Shown here: positions 1-9,068 of the stretch, one piece after another
Layout of the letters: every line of letters begins with the position of its first letter
Position numbering within the stretch: the stretch's first letter is position 1
DNA from: Paraburkholderia gardini
GTDB lineage: Bacteria; Pseudomonadota; Gammaproteobacteria; Burkholderiales; Burkholderiaceae
DNA: 64,000 nt
Assembly: GCF_907164575.1 (NCBI RefSeq)
Contig: NZ_CAJQYY010000003.1
Span: forward strand, 124,001 to 188,000
Direction: 5' to 3'
Position numbers and translations under genes: made by a program
Notes under the pieces: model-generated
Database searches by the model: none
The model's input: the letters and a program-made list of their open reading frames with translations, nothing else
What the model was told of the DNA's origin: nothing

Positions 1-473
1 TGGAAACGTCGCGCGCTCATCGCCGACGCGCCCGCCACGAACGGCGCAAACGTGCGCACCACCGGAATGAAACGCGCGAGGACGATGGTCTTGCCACCAT
101 GCTTCTCGTAGAAGTCATGCGTCTTCTGAAGCGCTGCGCGATCGAGAAAGCGGTCGAGCCCCGGTATGTGGGTGTTGAACACCTTCGGACCGATAGCCCG
201 GCCGATCATGTAGTTGACGGTATTGCCAAGCACTGCTGCAACGAGCAGCAGGCCGATCAGCAGCGGCAGGCTCATCTCGCCCGTCGCGCAGAACGCGCCG
301 CCGATAAACAGCAGCGAATCGCCCGGCAGGAACGGCAGCACGACCAGCCCCGTTTCACAGAAGACGATCAGGAAAAGCACGGCATAGACCCACATGCCGT
401 ATTGATGGATGAACACACCCAGAAACTTGTCGATGTGCAGGACAAGGTTGAAGAACTGTAGCAGCGTGTCCAA
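1..473 (-). CDS. DedA family membrane protein (partial, C-terminus beyond window)
   Basis: The first 157 residues of a DedA/SNARE-associated family inner-membrane protein are visible; the rest lies left of the window. The start is a TTG at 471-473, preceded by AAAGGAC on the minus strand at suitable spacing; the next in-frame ATG would remove part of the conserved N-terminus. Visible family marks are a hydrophobic segment followed by ETGLVVLPFLPGDSLL (about residues 39-54), the G-N-T-V-N-Y turn, and the hallmark ARFIPVVRTFAPFVAG near the window edge, with the essential Arg/Pro pattern. Characterised relatives are linked to undecaprenyl-phosphate or phospholipid recycling; that role is inference here. 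It is divergent from mutL. Confidence 0.88.
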   Translation of the reverse strand, partial: MDTLLQFFNLVLHIDKFLGVFIHQYGMWVYAVLFLIVFCETGLVVLPFLPGDSLLFIGGAFCATGEMSLPLLIGLLLVAAVLGNTVNYMIGRAIGPKVFNTHIPGLDRFLDRAALQKTHDFYEKHGGKTIVLARFIPVVRTFAPFVAGASAMSARRF

Positions 474-631
474 AAAGCGTCCTTTATATGCAGAGTGAGA
501 CGGGCAGCGAAACTGTGCCCGAAACGGTGAAATTGACTGCGCCATGATACCGAAAGTGCCCGCCGGGCTGAATTAATTGGGTACGCGCGGCCACACCCGG
601 AGGCTGAAAGAGGCACCGCGCGCCAAATCGC

Positions 632-637
632 TATAAT
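632..637 (+). promoter_or_regulatory. mutL -10 element (possible leaderless mRNA)
   Basis: A perfect TATAAT ends 6 nt before the mutL ATG at 644. Transcription normally begins 6-7 nt after the hexamer, so the first transcribed base would be at or next to the start codon. No Shine-Dalgarno sequence and no clear -35 are visible. Confidence 0.55.
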
Positions 638-643
638 TTCGAC

Positions 644-2644
644 ATGTCCGAATTCTCCGAAAATCCCGGCGCGGCCGTGGCGCCCGCTACGTCCGCTTCA
701 CCCGTCCCGCGCCCGTTGCGCGCGATCCAGCCCCTGCCCGACCAGCTGATCAGCCAGATTGCCGCCGGCGAAGTGGTCGAGCGGCCGGCTTCGGTGGTGA
801 AGGAATTGCTGGAGAACGCGCTCGACGCCGGCGCGACGACGCTGCGCATCGTGCTCGACGAAGGCGGCGTCAAGCGCATTTCGATCACCGACGACGGCTG
901 CGGCATCCCCGAAAACGAGTTGCCGCTAGCCTTGCTGCGCCACGCGACGAGCAAGATCCGCTCGCTCGCCGAACTCGAAGCGGTCGCAACGCTCGGGTTT
1001 CGCGGCGAAGCGCTGGCTTCGATTGCATCGGTGGCGGAGATGTTCATCACGAGCCGCACGGCGAGCGCGCCGCACGCGGTGCGCATCGATGCGCAGACCG
1101 GCGCGCTGACGCCCGCGGCCGGCACGCAGGGCACCACCATCGAAGTGCGCGAACTGTATTTCAACACGCCCGCGCGACGCAAATTCCTGAAGAGCGAGCA
1201 GACCGAACTCGGTCATTGCCTTGAGATGATCCGCCGCTCGGCGCTCGCGCGGCCAGACGTCGCGATTTCGGTGCTGCATAACGGCCGCGCCATCGAGCAC
1301 TGGAACGCCACCGATCCGGCGACGCGCGTCTCGAAGATTCTCGGCGAAACGTTCGCGACAGCGCATCTGCCGCTGGATGAATCGGCCGGGCCACTTGCGG
1401 TCTACGGATGCGCGGGGCTGCCGACCGCGAGTCGTGGCCGGGCGGACCAGCAGTATTTCTTCGTCAACGGCCGCTTCGTGCGCGACAAGCTGCTCACCCA
1501 CGCGGCGCGCGCCGCGTACGAGGACGTGCTGCACGGCGACCGCTACCCGTCGTACGTGCTGTTTCTCGATCTGCCGCCCCAGGCCGTCGACGTGAACGTG
1601 CATCCGTCGAAGATCGAAGTGCGGTTCCGCGATTCGCGCTCGATTCACCAGTTCGTGTTTCACGCCGTGCAGCGCGCGCTGGCGCGACACGCGGGCGCTT
1701 CGCCGGAAACGACTGCGGGCGGTCACGCCGCCCATATCGCCCCGATGCCGATGCCCACGCCGAATCCCGCTTCGTTCGGCTCGACGCCGCTCGGCGGCGG
1801 CGGTCTGTCGGACGAAAACGGCGGCAATACGTGGCTGCGCCAGGCGCGCATGACGCAGGGCACGTTGCCGGTTGCTCAACCACTAGCGCTTTACGACGCA
1901 CTCTTCGGCCGCAGGGACACGGGTGCCGGAACATCGTCGGGCACGACCGCGCTCGAAGCGCGCGACGCGGACGGTAACGGCAATGGCATGTCAGCGTTTT
2001 CATCCAGCTTTGCGGCCAGTGGCACGCAGGCGTTCGCACCGGCTTCAAACGGCAGCGACGAGCAGCCGCTCGGCTTCGCGCTTGGCCAGATCCACGGCAT
2101 CTACGTGCTGGCGCAGAACGCGCACGGGCTTGTGATCGTCGATATGCACGCCGCGCATGAGCGCATCCTGTACGAGCAGTTCAAGCACGCATTGTCCGAC
2201 CGGACGATTGCCGTGCAGGCGCTGCTCATCCCGCTGTCGATGCACGCCGATCCCGTCGAGATCGGCACCGTCGAGGAAGAACGCGCGACGCTCGATGCGC
2301 TCGGCTTCGATCTCGCCGTGCTGTCGCCGAACACGCTCGCGATCCGCGCCGTGCCGGCGCTGCTGAAGGACGCCGACCTGCAGGCACTCGCACGCGCGGT
2401 CCTCGCCGATCTGCACGCGTTCGGCGGCTCGCGCGTGTTGACCGAACGTCAGCACGAACTGCTCGGCACGCTCGCGTGCCACCACGCGGTGCGTGCGAAC
2501 CGGCGTCTCACGCTCGACGAAATGAACGCGCTCCTGCGCCAGATGGAAGCGACCGAACGCGCGGACCAGTGCAACCACGGGCGGCCGACGTGGTATCAGC
2601 TGACGCTCTCCGACCTCGACCGGCTCTTCATGCGCGGCCAATGA
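644..2644 (+). CDS. mutL: DNA mismatch repair protein MutL
   Basis: GHKL ATPase that links MutS mismatch recognition to strand removal. The ATPase motifs are [11 protein letters not shown] (residues 54-64), DDGCGI (83-88) and TLGFRGEAL (116-124), followed by the [20 protein letters not shown] block. A Pro/Met/Gly-rich linker (about 365-470) leads to the C-terminal dimerisation domain, which carries the metal-dependent nicking-endonuclease signature: [12 protein letters not shown] near residue 500, ACHHAVRAN, and CNHGRPT near the C-terminus. This is the endonuclease type of MutL found in bacteria lacking MutH. The length of 666 aa is normal. The extra 25 residues before the conserved start are Ala/Pro-rich. 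miaA follows 52 nt downstream, a common pairing. Confidence 0.98.
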   Translation: MSEFSENPGAAVAPATSASPVPRPLRAIQPLPDQLISQIAAGEVVERPASVVKELLENALDAGATTLRIVLDEGGVKRISITDDGCGIPENELPLALLRHATSKIRSLAELEAVATLGFRGEALASIASVAEMFITSRTASAPHAVRIDAQTGALTPAAGTQGTTIEVRELYFNTPARRKFLKSEQTELGHCLEMIRRSALARPDVAISVLHNGRAIEHWNATDPATRVSKILGETFATAHLPLDESAGPLAVYGCAGLPTASRGRADQQYFFVNGRFVRDKLLTHAARAAYEDVLHGDRYPSYVLFLDLPPQAVDVNVHPSKIEVRFRDSRSIHQFVFHAVQRALARHAGASPETTAGGHAAHIAPMPMPTPNPASFGSTPLGGGGLSDENGGNTWLRQARMTQGTLPVAQPLALYDALFGRRDTGAGTSSGTTALEARDADGNGNGMSAFSSSFAASGTQAFAPASNGSDEQPLGFALGQIHGIYVLAQNAHGLVIVDMHAAHERILYEQFKHALSDRTIAVQALLIPLSMHADPVEIGTVEEERATLDALGFDLAVLSPNTLAIRAVPALLKDADLQALARAVLADLHAFGGSRVLTERQHELLGTLACHHAVRANRRLTLDEMNALLRQMEATERADQCNHGRPTWYQLTLSDLDRLFMRGQ

Positions 2645-2696
2645 GCGTGCGCTTCTTCACCCGCTCCCGCGCACGATACGTCCGATGCACTCGCCC

Positions 2697-3662
2697 ATGA
2701 CATCACGCGAAGCCACGCCCATCGCCTGCCTGCTCGGGCCGACCGCGTCAGGCAAGACGGCGGCCGCGCTGGCGTTCGCCGCGCGGCGGCCGGTCGAGAT
2801 CATCAGCGTCGATTCGGCGCTCGTCTACCGCGGGATGGATATCGGCACGGCCAAACCCACCGCCGAAGAGCGCGCGCTCGCGCCGCATCATCTGATCGAC
2901 ATCGTCGATCCCGCCGACGCGTATTCGGCCGCCGATTTTCGTGCGGCTACGCTGCGGCTCGTCGGTGAAATCACGGCGCGCGGGCGCGTGCCGCTGCTGG
3001 TCGGCGGCACGATGCTGTACTACAAGGCGCTGACGCAGGGGCTGAACGATCTGCCCGGCGCCGACCCCGAGGTGCGCGCGACGCTCGACGCAGACGCGGC
3101 CCGGGAAGGCTGGCCCGCCCTGCACGCGCGCCTCGCGGCGGTCGATCCGGTCACAGCGGCGCGCCTTGCACCCAACGATTCGCAGCGCATCCAGCGCGCG
3201 CTCGAGGTGTGCCTGCTGACGGGCCAGGCGATGTCGACGCTGCTGGAAACACCGGCGCGCGTCGACGAAGCCGCACGCCCCTGGCGCTTCACGCCGGTCG
3301 CGCTGGAGCCTTCGGATCGCAGCGTGCTGCATGCGCGCATCGAACAGCGCTTCGACGCGATGCTCGCGGCGGGCCTCGTCGATGAAGTGCGGCGCCTTCG
3401 TGCCCGCGGCGATCTGCATCCCGGGTTGCCTTCGATGCGATGCGTCGGCTACCGGCAGGTCTGGTCGTATCTCGACGGCGAGACGGACTACGACACCATG
3501 CGCGACAGGGGTGTCTTCGCGACGCGCCAGCTGTGCAAGCGCCAGCTTACGTGGCTGCGCGCGATGCCAGAACGCGTGATGATCGATTGCTGCGCGCCCG
3601 ACGCGGCCCAGCAGGCGCTTGCGGCGATTGAAAACATCGTCGGCGATATGGCGGCGCGATGA
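2697..3662 (+). CDS. miaA: tRNA dimethylallyltransferase MiaA
   Basis: Transfers a dimethylallyl group to N6 of A37 in tRNAs reading UNN codons, the first step to ms2i6A. The P-loop GPTASGKT is at residues 14-21. The [17 protein letters not shown] block and the C-terminal [12 protein letters not shown] are family signatures. The 321-residue form beginning MTSREATP is preferred because relatives start here; an in-frame ATG at 2685 adds four residues and cannot be excluded. Neither start has a recognisable Shine-Dalgarno, so the gene may be read from the mutL transcript. A bidirectional terminator follows directly. Confidence 0.97.
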   Translation: MTSREATPIACLLGPTASGKTAAALAFAARRPVEIISVDSALVYRGMDIGTAKPTAEERALAPHHLIDIVDPADAYSAADFRAATLRLVGEITARGRVPLLVGGTMLYYKALTQGLNDLPGADPEVRATLDADAAREGWPALHARLAAVDPVTAARLAPNDSQRIQRALEVCLLTGQAMSTLLETPARVDEAARPWRFTPVALEPSDRSVLHARIEQRFDAMLAAGLVDEVRRLRARGDLHPGLPSMRCVGYRQVWSYLDGETDYDTMRDRGVFATRQLCKRQLTWLRAMPERVMIDCCAPDAAQQALAAIENIVGDMAAR

Positions 3663-3671
3663 CGGCGTAAT

Positions 3672-3710
3672 AAAAAGCCGCCTGACACACACAGTCAGAC
3701 GGCCTTTTTT
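3672..3710. terminator. bidirectional intrinsic terminator between miaA and purM
   Basis: AAAAAGCCG and CCTGAC form the left arm and GTCAG-A-CGGCCTTTTTT the right arm around a short ACACACA loop. The A-tract on the left and T-tract on the right let it serve both convergent genes, miaA (+) and purM (-). Confidence 0.9.
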
Positions 3711-3736
3711 ACAGCGGGCAGATCACATCAATCAGA

Positions 3737-4792
3737 TCAGACCACAACAGTCTGCGCCTCGCCTTCCCTGCTCTGACGCACGGTGCCGATCTTCCACACC
3801 TGCTCGCCCGCTGCGGACAGCAAGCCGATCGCCTGTGCGGCATCGTCAGCGGACACGATCACAGCCATCCCGATGCCGCAGTTGAACACGCGATGCATTT
3901 CCGCGTCCGCCACGCCGCCATGCTTCTGTAGCCAGCCGAAGAGCGGCGGCAACGGCCATGCGCGATGGTCCAGCTCGGCGGTCAGGCCTTCGCGCAGCAC
4001 GCGCGGAATGTTCTCGACGAGCCCACCGCCGGTAATGTGCGCCATGCCCTTCACGGCCATGGTTTGCATCAGCGAAAGCAGCGGCTTCACATAGATATGC
4101 GTGGGCGCCATCAGCGCGTCGGCGAGTGAGCGGCCGTCGAAATCGGCGTTCAGGTCCGGATTCGCGCGCTCGATGATCTTGCGCACCAGCGAAAAGCCGT
4201 TCGAATGGATGCCGCTCGATGCCAGACCCAGCACCACATCGCCCGGGGCGATCGTGCTGCCGTCGATGATCTTGCTCTTTTCGACCGCGCCGACCGCGAA
4301 ACCGGCCAGATCGTATTCGCCGTCCGGGTACATGCCCGGCATTTCCGCCGTTTCACCGCCGATCAGCGCGCAGCCGGCCAGCTCGCAACCCTGCGCGATA
4401 CCTTTCACGACCGTCGCCGCGGTACCGACGTCCAGCTTGCCGCACGCGAAATAGTCGAGGAAGAAGAGCGGCTCGGCACCTTGCACGAGGATGTCATTGA
4501 CGCTCATCGCGACCAGATCCTGGCCGACCGTGTCGTGCCTGTTCAACTGGAACGCCAGCCTGAGCTTCGTGCCGACGCCGTCGGTGCCCGAAACGAGCAC
4601 CGGCTCCTTGTACTTTTTCGGCACTTCGAACAGCGCACCGAAACCACCGATGCCGCCCAGCACGCCGTCGCGCAAGGTCTTTTTGGCAAAGGGCTTGATC
4701 GCGTCGACAAGGGCGTCGCCCGCGTCGATGTCCACGCCGGCGTCGCGATACGACAGACCTTGGGCGTCAGGGGCGGATTTCGGTTGATTCAT
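3737..4792 (-). CDS. purM: Phosphoribosylformylglycinamidine cyclo-ligase (AIR synthetase)
   Basis: ATP-dependent ring closure of FGAM to aminoimidazole ribonucleotide, the fifth step of purine synthesis. The N-terminus has the family opening [27 protein letters not shown] (about 49-58) and the phosphate-binding GTDGVGTKL (69-77). Later signatures include [10 protein letters not shown] and [15 protein letters not shown]. The length of 351 aa is standard. The gene diverges from the PerM-type permease at 4888, and the two share a short symmetric promoter region at about 4812-4830. Confidence 0.98.
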   Translation of the reverse strand: MNQPKSAPDAQGLSYRDAGVDIDAGDALVDAIKPFAKKTLRDGVLGGIGGFGALFEVPKKYKEPVLVSGTDGVGTKLRLAFQLNRHDTVGQDLVAMSVNDILVQGAEPLFFLDYFACGKLDVGTAATVVKGIAQGCELAGCALIGGETAEMPGMYPDGEYDLAGFAVGAVEKSKIIDGSTIAPGDVVLGLASSGIHSNGFSLVRKIIERANPDLNADFDGRSLADALMAPTHIYVKPLLSLMQTMAVKGMAHITGGGLVENIPRVLREGLTAELDHRAWPLPPLFGWLQKHGGVADAEMHRVFNCGIGMAVIVSADDAAQAIGLLSAAGEQVWKIGTVRQSREGEAQTVVV

Positions 4793-4811
4793 GGGGAAGA
4801 GCGAGAAGGTC

Positions 4812-4830
4812 GGTAAAATGCGATTTTACC
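4812..4830. promoter_or_regulatory. Symmetric divergent promoter between purM and the permease gene
   Basis: GGTAAAAT-GCG-ATTTTACC is a perfect interrupted palindrome with a TAAAAT -10-like hexamer on each strand: 4814-4819 on plus, 4828-4823 on minus. Predicted starts are near 4826 (+) and 4816 (-), within reach of the genes at 4888 (+) and 4792 (-). The -35 elements are weak on both strands. Confidence 0.5.
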
Positions 4831-4887
4831 CGATGCCGGCCGCCTGGCTGGAATTCATCCATTCGGACGATCCCTGGAAAACCCGCC

Positions 4888-5961
4888 TTGCAGCAGAATT
4901 CGCCTGTTCTGACGCCGTATCAGCGTCAAGCCTTCATCTGGGTCGCCATTGCGCTCGGGCTCGGCATCCTGTTGTGGCTGTTAAGTCCGGTCCTCACGCC
5001 GTTCCTGCTCGGCGCGATTCTCGCGTACATCCTGCAGCCGGGCGTCGCGTGGCTCGCGCGCCGGCGCGTGCCGCGCAGCCTCGCCGCGCTGCTGATGATG
5101 CTGATCTTCGCGTTGCTGATGACGGCGCTCGTGCTGCTTATCCTCCTCGTCGTGCAGAAGGAAGGTCCGCAACTGAAGCAGCAGGTGCCGCGGTTTTTCT
5201 CGCAGGCGCATGACTGGCTGCAACCGAAGGTCGCGCTGCTCGGCCTCACCGACACGCTCGATTTCGCGAGCGTGCGCGATCTGGTGATGGGCCAGCTGGA
5301 AGGCAGCGCGCAGACCGTCGCGCTCTACGCGTGGACCTCGATTCGCACCAGCAGCAACGTGATGATCTCGGTCATCGGTAATGTCGTGATGGTGCCGCTC
5401 GTGCTGTTCTATCTGCTGTACGACTGGAACGCGATGCTTGCCCGCGTCCAGCTCTTCATTCCGCGCCGCTGGTACGACAAGACAATCCAGCTCGCCACCG
5501 ACATGGACCACATGCTCTCGCAGTACCTGCGCGGCCAGTTGCTCGTGATGGGCGTGCTCGCCGTGTACTATGCGCTCGCGCTCTTCATCGCGGGCTTCGA
5601 GATCGCACTGCCGGTCGGCATCTTCACCGGCCTCGCGGTATTTATCCCGTATATCGGCTTTGCGACCGGCCTGATTCTCGCGCTCGGCGCCGCCGCGCTG
5701 CAGTTCGGCGACTGGTACGGCTTCGGCGCGGTGGCGCTCGTCTACGGCGTCGGGCAGATCCTCGAAAGCTTCATCCTGACGCCGCGGCTCGTCGGCGAGC
5801 GGATCGGCATGCATCCGCTCGCGGTGATTTTCGCGCTGCTCGCATTCGGGCAACTGTTCGGTTTTTTTGGCGTGCTGCTGGCGTTGCCTGTCAGTGCGAT
5901 CCTGTCGGTCGCATTGCGCGAAATGCGTGCCGGCTATCTGGCCAGCGCGCTTTACAAGTAA
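4888..5961 (+). CDS. AI-2E/PerM family transporter
   Basis: Polytopic inner-membrane protein of the AI-2 exporter/PerM superfamily, 357 aa. It has an early hydrophobic pair (about residues 15-75), a central soluble stretch rich in Lys/Gln, and a C-terminal cluster of membrane segments containing the typical AVFIPYIGFATG and a Pro-rich turn before LVGERIGMHPLAVIFALLAFGQLFGFFGVLLALP. The start is a TTG with a modest GGA 9 nt upstream; no in-frame ATG lies between it and the conserved region. The substrate is unknown. In betaproteobacteria this gene sits between purM and hda, as here. The stop codon is 18 nt before hda. Confidence 0.92.
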   Translation: MQQNSPVLTPYQRQAFIWVAIALGLGILLWLLSPVLTPFLLGAILAYILQPGVAWLARRRVPRSLAALLMMLIFALLMTALVLLILLVVQKEGPQLKQQVPRFFSQAHDWLQPKVALLGLTDTLDFASVRDLVMGQLEGSAQTVALYAWTSIRTSSNVMISVIGNVVMVPLVLFYLLYDWNAMLARVQLFIPRRWYDKTIQLATDMDHMLSQYLRGQLLVMGVLAVYYALALFIAGFEIALPVGIFTGLAVFIPYIGFATGLILALGAAALQFGDWYGFGAVALVYGVGQILESFILTPRLVGERIGMHPLAVIFALLAFGQLFGFFGVLLALPVSAILSVALREMRAGYLASALYK

Positions 5962-5979
5962 CTGACTCCGGTTTTTATT

Positions 5980-6732
5980 GTGCTTCGTCAACTGACGCTC
6001 GATCTCGGCACCCCACCGCCATCGACATTCGACAATTTCTTCGCCGGCACCAACGCCGAACTGGTCACGCGCCTGCGTGAGCTCGAGGGCGCGCTCGCCG
6101 TCGGCCCGGTCGCCGACCGGACGTTCTACGTCTGGGGCGAAACCGGCAGCGGCCGCAGCCATCTGCTGAAAGCACTGGTCGAGAACGCGCAACCCGGGCT
6201 CGCACGTTTCGCGTGCCCACAAAGCGGCCTCGCGGCGTTCGCGTTCGACCCACGGGTCGCGCTCTACGCGATCGACGACTGCGACGGCCTGTCGGGCGCC
6301 CAGCAGATCGCGCTCTTCAACCTCTTCAACGAAGTGCGCGCGCACCCCACGAGCGCGCTGGTCGCGACTGGCAACGCCGCGCCGATGGGCCTCGCGGTAC
6401 GCGAGGACCTGCGCACGCGGCTTGGCTGGGGCCTTGTCTTCCACCTCGCGCCGCTGCCCGACGAACGCAAGGCGGCCGTGCTCAAGCACGCCGCGCGCGA
6501 ACGCGGCATCGCCCTCGCCGACGACGTCCCCACCTACCTGCTCACGCACTTTCGCCGCGACATGCCAAGCCTGATGGCGCTCCTCGACGCGCTCGACCGC
6601 TTCTCGCTGGAACAGAAGCGCGCGGTCACCCTGCCGCTTTTGCGCACCATGCTCGCATCGCCCGAAAGCGGGGCGGACCCCCGAACGGCTCCGTCGTCAT
6701 CCGCTTCAAGTAAAATGGGCCCCCATGACTAA
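5980..6732 (+). CDS. hda: DnaA regulatory inactivator Hda
   Basis: Hda joins the DNA-loaded sliding clamp and stimulates hydrolysis of ATP-DnaA, limiting replication initiation. The extreme N-terminus carries the clamp-binding peptide QLTLDL (residues 4-9), typical of Hda. The AAA+ core has a Walker A of GETGSGRS (53-60) with Arg in place of the usual Lys, which is also the Hda pattern, and a sensor/Walker B stretch ALYAIDDCDGL. The start is GTG. The C-terminal tail after about residue 225 is poorly conserved in composition (Pro/Ser). The stop overlaps the next gene by 8 nt. Confidence 0.95.
   Translation: MLRQLTLDLGTPPPSTFDNFFAGTNAELVTRLRELEGALAVGPVADRTFYVWGETGSGRSHLLKALVENAQPGLARFACPQSGLAAFAFDPRVALYAIDDCDGLSGAQQIALFNLFNEVRAHPTSALVATGNAAPMGLAVREDLRTRLGWGLVFHLAPLPDERKAAVLKHAARERGIALADDVPTYLLTHFRRDMPSLMALLDALDRFSLEQKRAVTLPLLRTMLASPESGADPRTAPSSSASSKMGPHD
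6711..6716 (+). promoter_or_regulatory. Possible -10 element for the HAD-IB gene inside the 3' end of hda
   Basis: TAAAAT ends 8 nt before the ATG at 6725, with no Shine-Dalgarno between. Geometry resembles the leaderless-type starts of mutL and nadK. The -35 is poor, so this is tentative. Confidence 0.3.
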
Positions 6733-7411
6733 CCTTGCACTCTTTGACCTCGATCACACGCTCATTCCCACTGACAGCGACCACGAATGGGGGCGCTTCA
6801 TGGTGAAGCACGGCATGGTCGACGCCGAAAACTTCGCGCGTGAAAACGACCGCTTTTTTGCCGACTACAAGGCCGGGCGGCTCGACATTCACGCGTATCT
6901 GATCGCGATGCTCACGCCGCTGTCGAAGTACTCGCGCGCGCAACTGGCCGCGTTCCACCAGCAATACATGCACGAAGTGATCAAACCCGCGATCGTGCCG
7001 GCCGCGCTCGAACTCGTGCGCGTGCATCGCGATGCCGGCGACCTGTGCTGCATGGTCACCGCGACGAACGAATTCATCACCGGGCCGATCGCCGAAGTCT
7101 TCGGCGTCGACAACCTGATTGCGTGCGAAGCGGAAACCGTCGACGGCCATCCGCATTCGGACTACACCGGACGGCCGACTGGCACCCCGAGCTATAAAGA
7201 AGGCAAGATTGTCCGTACCGAAGCGTGGCTCGCTTCGCTCGGCAAGACATGGTCGGATTTTGAGCGCAGCTATTTCTACAGCGATTCGCACAACGACATC
7301 CCGCTGCTCGAAAAAGTCACCGACCCGATCGCGACCAATCCCGACGACATCTTGCGCGCCCACGCGCAGGCCAAAGACTGGCGCATCCTCGAACTCTTTC
7401 AACCCACGTGA
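6725..7411 (+). CDS. HAD-IB family hydrolase (phosphoserine phosphatase-like)
   Basis: A 228-residue haloacid dehalogenase-superfamily phosphatase, subfamily IB. Motif I is DLDHTLIPTDSD (nucleophile Asp8, acid/base Asp10), motif II includes MVTATN near residue 118, and motif IV is YSDSHNDIPLLE. The helical cap lies between motifs I and II, as in SerB and related enzymes. The substrate cannot be decided from sequence; phosphoserine or another small phosphomonoester is likely. It overlaps the end of hda by 8 nt and the pcnB GTG by 4 nt (GTGA), so hda, this gene and pcnB are probably co-transcribed. Confidence 0.92.
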   Translation: MTNLALFDLDHTLIPTDSDHEWGRFMVKHGMVDAENFARENDRFFADYKAGRLDIHAYLIAMLTPLSKYSRAQLAAFHQQYMHEVIKPAIVPAALELVRVHRDAGDLCCMVTATNEFITGPIAEVFGVDNLIACEAETVDGHPHSDYTGRPTGTPSYKEGKIVRTEAWLASLGKTWSDFERSYFYSDSHNDIPLLEKVTDPIATNPDDILRAHAQAKDWRILELFQPT

Positions 7412-9021
7412 TCAAAAAATTCATTCGCAAGCTGTTCGGACAAGATCCGGCACCCGCTGACGCCCCGGACGCCGGTACCGCGCCGTCCGGCGCAGAAGAA
7501 CCGGCTGGCACCCGCGCTGGCCGCAATGCCACGGGCGCCGCAGCCGGTCCGGCCACGAAGACACGCCGTAAACCGGCGCGCGCCACGGGCGCGAAGGCGG
7601 TGTCCGATCCGGACGTGCCCGTCATCATTTCGGCCGACATTCACGGCATCGATCCATCACTGATCTCGAAGAACGCGATCCGCGTGACCGAAGGGTTACA
7701 GCAGGCGGGCCACCGCGCGTTCATCGTCGGCGGCGCGGTACGTGACCTGCTGCTTGGCATCGCGCCCAAGGACTTCGACGTCGCGACCGACGCCACGCCC
7801 GATCAGGTGCAAAAGCTGTTCCGTCGCGCGCGCATCATCGGCCGTCGTTTTCAGATCGTGCATGTGCAGTTCGGCCAGGAAATCATCGAAACCTCGACGT
7901 TTCGCGCGCTGGTCGATCCGCCGGCCGCCGACGCCCCGCCGCCGCGCCGCCTGAAGCGCGACGAACTCGACCGCCGCACCCACGCAGTCGACGCCAGCGG
8001 GCGCGTGCTGCGCGACAACGTCTGGGGCGAGCAGCACGAAGACGCCACGCGCCGCGATTTCACGATCAACGCGATGTATTACGACCCGGCTACCGAAACG
8101 GTGCTCGATTACCACAACGGCATGGCTGACATGCGTGCGCGTCTCCTGCGCATGATCGGTGATCCGGCCACGCGTTTTCGCGAAGATCCGGTGCGCATGC
8201 TGCGCGTCGTGCGCTTCGCCGCGAAGCTCGGCTTCGAGATCGAGGACAGCACGCGCGCACCGATCGTCGAACTGGCCGACCTGATCAACAACGTGCCGGC
8301 CGCGCGTCTCTTCGACGAAATGCTGAAGCTGCTGCTGTCGGGTCATGCGCTCGCGTGTCTCACGCGTCTGCGCAAGGAAGGCCTGCATCACGGGCTGCTG
8401 CCGCTGCTGGACGTCGTGCTCGAACAGCCGCAGGGCGAGAAATTCATCACGCTCGCGCTCACCAATACCGACGACCGCGTGCGCGCCGGCAAGCCGGTTT
8501 CACCGGGCTTCCTGTTCGCCACGCTGCTGTGGCACGACATGCAGCAACGCTGGCAGCAATACGAGGCGAAGGGCGAGTTTCCGGTGCCCGCGCTGCACCG
8601 CGCGATGGACGACGTGCTCGACATGCAGACCGAGAAACTCGCGATCCACAAGCGCTTCTCGTCGGACATGCGCGAGATCTGGGGCCTGCAGTTGCGCCTC
8701 GAAAAGCGCTCGGGCCGCGGCGCGCTGAAGCTGCTGGAACACCAAAGATTTAGAGCAGGGTATGATTTCCTCCTGTTACGCTGCGAATCGGGCGAACTCG
8801 ATGAGTCGGTCGGTCAGTGGTGGACGGATTTCATTGATGGAGACATCGCCGCGCGCGAAGCATTGCTCACGCAAGGCGGGAAGGACCGGGCACCCAGAAA
8901 ACGACGGCGGCGCAGCAGTGGCGCCAGAAGCCGCAAGCCGGGTGACGGAATGGAGGGCGGCACGACCGCAGGAACGCGTGAAGCCAGCGATGCGAGCCCT
9001 GAAGGCTCGCACGAAGACTGA
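7408..9021 (+). CDS. pcnB: Poly(A) polymerase I
   Basis: Adds poly(A) tails to RNA 3' ends and promotes exonuclease decay. The class II nucleotidyltransferase core is clear: GGAVRDLLLG (108-117), catalytic DFDV (122-125), RRDFTINAMYYD, and the RFREDPVRMLRVVRFAAKLGF RNA-binding block. The first 75 residues are an Ala/Pro/Lys-rich extension, and the last 50 form a basic Arg/Lys tail; both are common in poly(A) polymerases. The start is GTG overlapping the previous stop. A cluster of codons that look rare for this genome (AGA, AGA, TTA) occurs at 8743-8778. The total of 537 aa is slightly long for the family. Confidence 0.96.
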   Translation: MIKKFIRKLFGQDPAPADAPDAGTAPSGAEEPAGTRAGRNATGAAAGPATKTRRKPARATGAKAVSDPDVPVIISADIHGIDPSLISKNAIRVTEGLQQAGHRAFIVGGAVRDLLLGIAPKDFDVATDATPDQVQKLFRRARIIGRRFQIVHVQFGQEIIETSTFRALVDPPAADAPPPRRLKRDELDRRTHAVDASGRVLRDNVWGEQHEDATRRDFTINAMYYDPATETVLDYHNGMADMRARLLRMIGDPATRFREDPVRMLRVVRFAAKLGFEIEDSTRAPIVELADLINNVPAARLFDEMLKLLLSGHALACLTRLRKEGLHHGLLPLLDVVLEQPQGEKFITLALTNTDDRVRAGKPVSPGFLFATLLWHDMQQRWQQYEAKGEFPVPALHRAMDDVLDMQTEKLAIHKRFSSDMREIWGLQLRLEKRSGRGALKLLEHQRFRAGYDFLLLRCESGELDESVGQWWTDFIDGDIAAREALLTQGGKDRAPRKRRRRSSGARSRKPGDGMEGGTTAGTREASDASPEGSHED

Positions 9022-9068
9022 CCGCTTCCGGCACGCGTCGTCGAACGTAAGTTGCAGGAAGCTATGCC

